In this document: positions 61,768-64,000 of the stretch, piece by piece
How the letters are laid out: every line of letters begins with the position of its first letter
How positions within the stretch are numbered: the stretch's first letter is position 1
Source: Halomonas gemina
GTDB lineage: Bacteria; Pseudomonadota; Gammaproteobacteria; Pseudomonadales; Halomonadaceae
DNA: 64,000 nt
NCBI RefSeq assembly: GCF_023554995.1
Contig: NZ_JAMJPK010000002.1
Span: 186,001-250,000 of the forward strand
Direction: 5' to 3'
The notes under the pieces: generated by a model
What the model was told of the DNA's origin: nothing
Database searches by the model: none
Seen by the model: only the letters and a program-made list of their open reading frames with translations
Program-made: the position numbers and the translations under genes

Positions 61768-63518
61768 CGGGAGGTCTCCAGGGTCGAGGTGTCACCCTCG
61801 GGCAGGCCCAGTTCCCGGGCCTTGAGCAGGCGACGCATGATCTTGCCGCTGCGGGTCCTGGGCAGCGAGGCCTGGATCTCGATCTCCTTGGGCGCCACCG
61901 CCGGGCCGAGGCGCTTTCGGGCGAAGCCGAGCAGCTCGCGGCGCAGTGTCTCGTCGGGCGCATGGCCCGGCTTGAGGGCCACGAAGGCCTTGACGACCTC
62001 GCCGATCACCGGGTCGGGCTTGCCGATCACCCCGACCTCGGCCACCGCCGGGTGCTCCATCAGCGCCGACTCCACCTCGAAGGGGCCGATCAGGTGGCCG
62101 GCGGACTTGATCATGTCGTCGGCGCGGCCCACGAACCAGAAGTAGCCCTCGGGGTCGCGCCGGGCCAGGTCGCCGGTGAGGTACCAGTCGCCGACGAAGC
62201 AGCGCCGGTAGCGCGCCTCCTCGTGCAGGTAGGTGCGAAACATCGAGGGCCAGCCGACACGCAGGGCGAGCTCGCCCTCCTCGTCATGATGACCGACCCG
62301 CTCGACGTCGCCGTCGGGCAGGTGGCGCATCACCGCGGCCTCGATGCCGGGCAGCGGCTTGCCCATGGCGCCGGGGCGGATGTCCATGCTGGCGAAGTTG
62401 GCGATCATGATCCCGCCCGTCTCGGTCTGCCACCAGTTGTCGTGGATCGGCAGCCCGAAGGCCTCCACGCCCCAGTGCACGGCCTGGGGGTTGAGCGGCT
62501 CGCCGACGCTGGCGATGAAGCGCAGCGACGGATAGGCCCGGCTGCGGGCCCGTTCTGAGCCGCCCTTCATCATCATCCGTACCGCGGTGGGGGCGGTGTA
62601 CCAGACGCTGACCGCCTCCTCGTCGAGGATCCGGTACCAGCGCTCGGCGTCGAACTCCGCCTCGTCGACGACCAGGGTGGCGCTGAGGGAGAGCGGGGCG
62701 ATGATGCCGTAGGAGGTGCCGGTGACCCAGCCGGGGTCGGCCGTGCACCAGAAGACGTCGCCCGCGCGCAGGTCGAGGGCGAAGCGGGCGGTGGCGTGGT
62801 GGGCGACCACCGCCTGGTGGACATGGAGCGCCCCCTTCGGCGTGCCGGTGGTGCCGCTGGTGAAGTGGAGCAGGGCCGGCTGCTCGGGGTCGGTGGCCGG
62901 GATCGCATAGTCGGGCGGGGCCGCCTCGAGCAGCGGCCCGAGCTCCCGGGTGCCCTCGGGCAACGGCTGGTCGTCGTCGCGGACCACCAGCACCTGTTCG
63001 AGGCTTTCCAGTCGGTCGCGGATCGGGGCCACCTTGCGCCGGTAGAGGCTGGTGGTGGTCACCAGCACCCGGCCCTCGCCGAGGGTCAGCCGGGTCGCGA
63101 TCGGTTCGGGACCGAAGGCGGAGAACAGCGGGGTGACCACGGCACCGTGCTTCAGCGCCCCGAGCACCGCCAGGTAGAGCTCGGGAATCCGCCCGGCGAG
63201 CAGGAAGACGCCGGCCCCGTGGGCCACATCCAACGCATCGAGCACGTTGGCGAAGCGGGCGCTGAGCTCGGCCAACTCGCGGTAGCGGATCTCGCGTCGC
63301 GCCCCCGCCTTGCCGAGCCAGCGGATCGCGGTGCGCTCGCCATCCTCCCCGGTGGCGTGACGATCCACCGCCTCGTGGGCGATGTTCAGCCCGCCTTCGC
63401 CGGGCAGGCCGTCGAGCCAGGTCCGGGCCTCGTCCCAGGAGAAGCGGGCACAGGCCGAGGGGTAATCGTCCAGCACCGCTTCCCGGGCCTCGCGGCGGCT
63501 CTTGCGCAGTATCTCCAT
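61764..63518 (-). CDS. Acetyl-CoA synthetase-like acyl-CoA ligase
   Basis: The 584-residue adenylate-forming enzyme has the ATP motif [13 protein letters not shown], the WWQTETGG signature of the acetyl-CoA synthetase group, [32 protein letters not shown] and the catalytic lysine in [12 protein letters not shown]. It should make acetyl- or short acyl-CoA from acid, CoA and ATP. It is shorter than housekeeping Acs (about 650 residues), so it belongs to a separate subgroup. It is the first gene of the operon. Confidence 0.88.
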   Translation of the reverse strand: MEILRKSRREAREAVLDDYPSACARFSWDEARTWLDGLPGEGGLNIAHEAVDRHATGEDGERTAIRWLGKAGARREIRYRELAELSARFANVLDALDVAHGAGVFLLAGRIPELYLAVLGALKHGAVVTPLFSAFGPEPIATRLTLGEGRVLVTTTSLYRRKVAPIRDRLESLEQVLVVRDDDQPLPEGTRELGPLLEAAPPDYAIPATDPEQPALLHFTSGTTGTPKGALHVHQAVVAHHATARFALDLRAGDVFWCTADPGWVTGTSYGIIAPLSLSATLVVDEAEFDAERWYRILDEEAVSVWYTAPTAVRMMMKGGSERARSRAYPSLRFIASVGEPLNPQAVHWGVEAFGLPIHDNWWQTETGGIMIANFASMDIRPGAMGKPLPGIEAAVMRHLPDGDVERVGHHDEEGELALRVGWPSMFRTYLHEEARYRRCFVGDWYLTGDLARRDPEGYFWFVGRADDMIKSAGHLIGPFEVESALMEHPAVAEVGVIGKPDPVIGEVVKAFVALKPGHAPDETLRRELLGFARKRLGPAVAPKEIEIQASLPRTRSGKIMRRLLKARELGLPEGDTSTLETSR

Positions 63519-63747
63519 GCGCGCTGACCTCGTGGCGTCATGTCCCCCTCAGCATAGTCCTCGGGCCTGGTTTCGCCTGCCTTCCCTGGCCTCGGCTTGA
63601 TCCGGGACAAGCGTCGCGCGGATCGCCTGACCGGTGGCGGGGAAGCAGCTATAACTACACTGACGGCAGGGGAGGGGCATGCCCCTCTCGTCGCCTCCCG
63701 GTACCGTCCGGTGCCGGACACGCCAATCCCCTGTTGCGGAGGGTGTC

Positions 63748-63969
63748 ATGACACAGACCGTTACGGCTGCCTATGGCAGCATCGACAAGGCCGCCAACGC
63801 CTTCGATGAGCTGGTCTCCGAGGGCTTTCCCCGGGAGAAGCTGTACCTCGACAAGGAGACCAACGAGGTCAAGGTGATCGTCCCCGAGGCGTCGCAGCCG
63901 GAGGCGGAGGAGATCCTCAAGCGTCACGAGCCCGACGAGGTGCGGGCCCGGCCCTACGAGACCCCGTAG
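63748..63969 (+). CDS. Small acidic protein of unknown function
   Basis: The 73-residue product starts MTQTVTAAYGSIDKAANAFDELVSEGFPREKLYLDKETNEVKVIVPEASQPEAEEILKRHEPDEVRAR. The pattern (a strand, a helix, then a strand with IVP and a helix) resembles one half of the ferredoxin-like repeats of general-stress proteins such as YflT, but the assignment is weak. It has a good site, GGAGGG, before the ATG at 63748. No neighbour assigns a role. Confidence 0.6.
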   Translation: MTQTVTAAYGSIDKAANAFDELVSEGFPREKLYLDKETNEVKVIVPEASQPEAEEILKRHEPDEVRARPYETP

Positions 63970-64000
63970 GCGGTCGCGCGCTCCTGGTGCCGGGTGACAT

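Overview
The window is about 64 kb of high-GC DNA from a gammaproteobacterium, most likely a Halomonadaceae (Halomonas-type) member. The support is the gene complement: MnmC, YciI, YciO and RNase AM of enterobacterial type, the GlrK-QseG-GlrR sensory operon, ArgP beside an ArgO/LysE exporter, argA as a fused kinase-GNAT protein, and guaBA. Genus assignment is inference. Most of the window is chromosomal housekeeping sequence with no insertion sequence, prophage, rRNA, tRNA or CRISPR array that I can see.

Layout. 1-5 kb: the end of ligA, a yheU-like gene, mnmC, yciI, an RNase AM gene and yciO. 5-10.5 kb: a voltage-gated-type ion channel with a zinc ribbon, a CYTH triphosphatase, the DUF47-PiT phosphate pair, an 8-bp x 10 tandem repeat and argA. 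10.5-15 kb: a sigma-54 promoter with an ideal IHF site, a probable non-coding transcript ending at a strong terminator, then glrK-qseG-glrR. 15-20.5 kb: 1-Cys peroxiredoxin, xseA and guaBA. 20.7-22.2 kb: a visibly lower-GC island with one LamB-type porin under two LacI-family operators. 22.3-41.4 kb: mixed small operons, including a shortened VOC protein, a PAS-GGDEF protein, an LHPP-like phosphatase, a CDGSH-glutamate synthase fusion, ArgP/ArgO, MltF, an aldo/keto reductase, a patatin, a dihydrolipoamide-dehydrogenase-like enzyme and an Lrp/LysE pair.

41.4-52.0 kb is a single-strand operon for a group 3b-type NAD(P)-linked [NiFe]-hydrogenase. On the minus strand it reads hypC-hypA-hypB-hypDF-hypE-hydB-hydG-hydD-hydA-protease. 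HypD and HypF are fused into one 1158-residue protein, and a 15-bp tandem duplication sits exactly at the hydA/protease overlap. All cofactor-assembly genes and all four structural subunits lie together, so the unit looks self-sufficient.

52.3-58.2 kb carries dbpA, a RIO-type kinase, two small exported proteins, a YebC/TACO1 protein and a creatinase-like M24 protein that lacks the usual metal ligands. 58.3-63.5 kb is a tightly coupled minus-strand operon: acetyl-CoA synthetase-like, E1 alpha, E1 beta, E2 and an acyl carrier protein, without an E3 gene. A small 73-residue protein closes the window.

The most interesting signals are the GlrR/sigma-54/IHF-controlled putative small RNA in front of glrK (the syntenic position of enterobacterial glmY), the HypD-HypF fusion, the orphan LamB porin island, a 38-residue protein with a strong ribosome binding site, and the acs-pdhABC-acp operon.
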